DNA of 64,000 nt from Oscillospiraceae bacterium (GTDB lineage Bacteria > Bacillota > Clostridia > Oscillospirales > Ruminococcaceae), in the NCBI GenBank assembly GCA_028689635.1, contig JAQVCU010000001.1:1-64000 (forward strand), written 5' to 3'. Position 1 is the stretch's first letter; each line of letters begins with the position of its first letter. Shown piece by piece: positions 63,038 to 64,000 of this stretch. The notes beneath the pieces are model-generated. The model was not told the origin of the DNA and did no database searches. It worked only from the letters and a program-made list of their open reading frames with translations. A program made the translations under genes and the position numbers.

Positions 63038-63618
63038 TCCGGCTGACCCAGGCGGTCATCGTGGAGGGGCGCTATGACCGGATCCGCCTGTCCTCAGTGC
63101 TGGACGCCGTGATCCTGGAGACCGGCGGCTTCCGCATTTTTAAAGACCGGGAAAAGGCCGCCCTCATCCGCCGCTTTGCCCAGACCTGCGGCATCGTGGT
63201 CATGACCGATTCCGACTCGGCGGGTTTTCTGATCCGCCGCCACATCAAATCCATTGTGCCGGATGGAAAGATCTGGCACTGCTATATCCCGCCAATCCCC
63301 GGAAAAGAGCGGCGCAAGGCCGTCCCTTCCAAGGAGGGGACCCTGGGCGTAGAGGGCATGACCGACGAGGTGCTGCTTGCCTGCCTGGCCAAAGCCGGCG
63401 TCGTCCCCGGCCAGGCCCAGGGCGCCATGCATCTGACCCGGGCGGATCTGATGGAGGATGGGCTGTATGGCGGCGAAGGCAGCCGCCTGCGGCGGGAGGA
63501 GCTGCTCCGGCGTTTGGAGCTTCCCCTCTACCTCTCCGCGGGAAACCTTTTAGATTATTTAAACCTCTGCTGCCCGGAGGAGGAATATCGTTCCCTGCTC
63601 CGCCAGCTGCCGTTTTGA
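63034..63618 (+). CDS. rnmV: Toprim-DUF4093 protein, ribonuclease M5-like
   Basis: A 194-aa protein. Toprim core: Glu11 in IVEGRYD and the Asp pair D59/D61 in MTDSDSAG, then DUF4093 in the C-terminal half. RNase M5 matures 5S rRNA in Gram-positives; this longer clostridial form is annotated as DUF4093/RnmV-like. Overlaps holA by 4 bp. Confidence 0.85.
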   Translation: MIRLTQAVIVEGRYDRIRLSSVLDAVILETGGFRIFKDREKAALIRRFAQTCGIVVMTDSDSAGFLIRRHIKSIVPDGKIWHCYIPPIPGKERRKAVPSKEGTLGVEGMTDEVLLACLAKAGVVPGQAQGAMHLTRADLMEDGLYGGEGSRLRREELLRRLELPLYLSAGNLLDYLNLCCPEEEYRSLLRQLPF

Positions 63619-63656
63619 CCTGCGCCTGAACCTGTTTGAAGAAAGGGGGGGCCTTC

Positions 63657-64000
63657 GTGGGCTTTGCCAGCGTCTCGTTTATCTTTTTCTTTCTTCCGCT
63701 TTCCCTGGCGGTATATTATCTGGCCGGCCCCAGGGGGCGGGTGGCCGTCCTGACGGCGGTCTCCCTGCTGTTTTATTTTTTCAGCGACCCCAAGTTTTTG
63801 TGGCTCATGGCGGCTTCCATCTGCCTGGATTACGGCATGTACCGGCTGATGGAACGCTATGACGACCAAAACCGCATCCGCAGGGCCATCTGCGTGATGG
63901 TGGTGACAAAAAACGCGTTTTTGTTTCTGGGCTCCTCGGTGCTCTCCCAGCTGTGGGGGACCCCCGTCCCCCTGGGCATCGCGGTGTACACCCTTACCTC
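63657..64000 (+). CDS. MBOAT family O-acyltransferase (N-terminal part, cut by window end)
   Basis: GTG 63657 follows GAAAGGGGGG and opens a frame that runs off the window. The first 114 residues have FIFFFLPLSLAVYYLA, SLLFYFFSDPKFLWLM and DYGMYRLM, the typical start of AlgI/DltB-type membrane O-acyltransferases. These acylate cell-surface polymers using a partner SGNH protein; the partner would lie beyond this window. Confidence 0.8.
   Translation, partial: MGFASVSFIFFFLPLSLAVYYLAGPRGRVAVLTAVSLLFYFFSDPKFLWLMAASICLDYGMYRLMERYDDQNRIRRAICVMVVTKNAFLFLGSSVLSQLWGTPVPLGIAVYTLT

Overview
The window looks like a chromosomal segment of a GC-rich, low-oxygen, probably spore-forming member of the Clostridia, most like the Oscillospiraceae. 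The supporting signs are a FprA-type flavodiiron protein, pyruvate phosphate dikinase, a clostridial-style split purine pathway, Ser-rich lipoproteins, many TTG/GTG starts behind strong AGGAGG-type ribosome sites, and two promoters that resemble forespore sigma-G sites. The species cannot be named from the sequence. There is no phage, insertion sequence, CRISPR array, integrase or rRNA; nearly everything is core metabolism or housekeeping.

Layout. 1-0.4 kb: tRNA-Pro and tRNA-Thr on the minus strand behind a consensus promoter. 0.4-7 kb: glycyl-tRNA synthetase, flavodiiron protein, trmL-degV, and a PII-like protein with a cation/proton antiporter. 7-16.5 kb: single genes including a PdaA-like deacetylase, an NptA-type Na/phosphate transporter, two tandem MATE transporters (one apparently missing a transmembrane hairpin), three lipoproteins, a fructokinase-like kinase and a 56-residue protein. 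16.6-20.9 kb: bcp-sir2-MGMT cluster, an iron-sulfur aldo/keto reductase, and a patatin-like phospholipase. 21-28 kb: complete phosphate module pstS-C-A-B, phoU, response regulator, histidine kinase. It is preceded by PhoP-box-like 11-bp repeats, with a second, oppositely oriented pair facing the phospholipase gene. 28-31.7 kb: an unfamiliar cassette with an unknown 222-residue protein, a 27-residue membrane peptide behind an RNA fold that could hide its ribosome site, a membrane HD-GYP protein, a DUF5317 membrane protein and another membrane protein. 31.9-43.7 kb: purine operon purE-C-F-M-N-(IMP cyclohydrolase)-(AICAR formyltransferase)-D-L on the minus strand, with a short leader ORF and terminator ahead of purE. 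43.7-49.5 kb: threonine aldolase, a third MATE transporter, a two-copy 90-bp hairpin repeat, and ppdK. 49.8-56.5 kb: glmU-prs-pth-mfd. 56.6-64 kb: a membrane-anchored HTH regulator with a perfect inverted repeat upstream, a PEP mutase/isocitrate lyase family enzyme, HIT protein, adenine-type phosphoribosyltransferase, comEC (with a degenerate C-terminal domain), holA, a DUF4093/RNase M5-like protein, and the start of an MBOAT acyltransferase.

Working together: phosphate uptake has a high-affinity ABC route (Pst) under a Pho two-component system and a separate Na-coupled carrier. The purine genes form one long transcription unit from PRPP to IMP, and prs (PRPP supply) lies in the glmU cluster. 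The most interesting parts for follow-up are the 28.2-31.1 kb cassette with its hidden-ribosome-site peptide, the divergent Pho boxes, the purE leader, the hairpin repeat pair showing a compensatory base change, and the MATE internal deletion.
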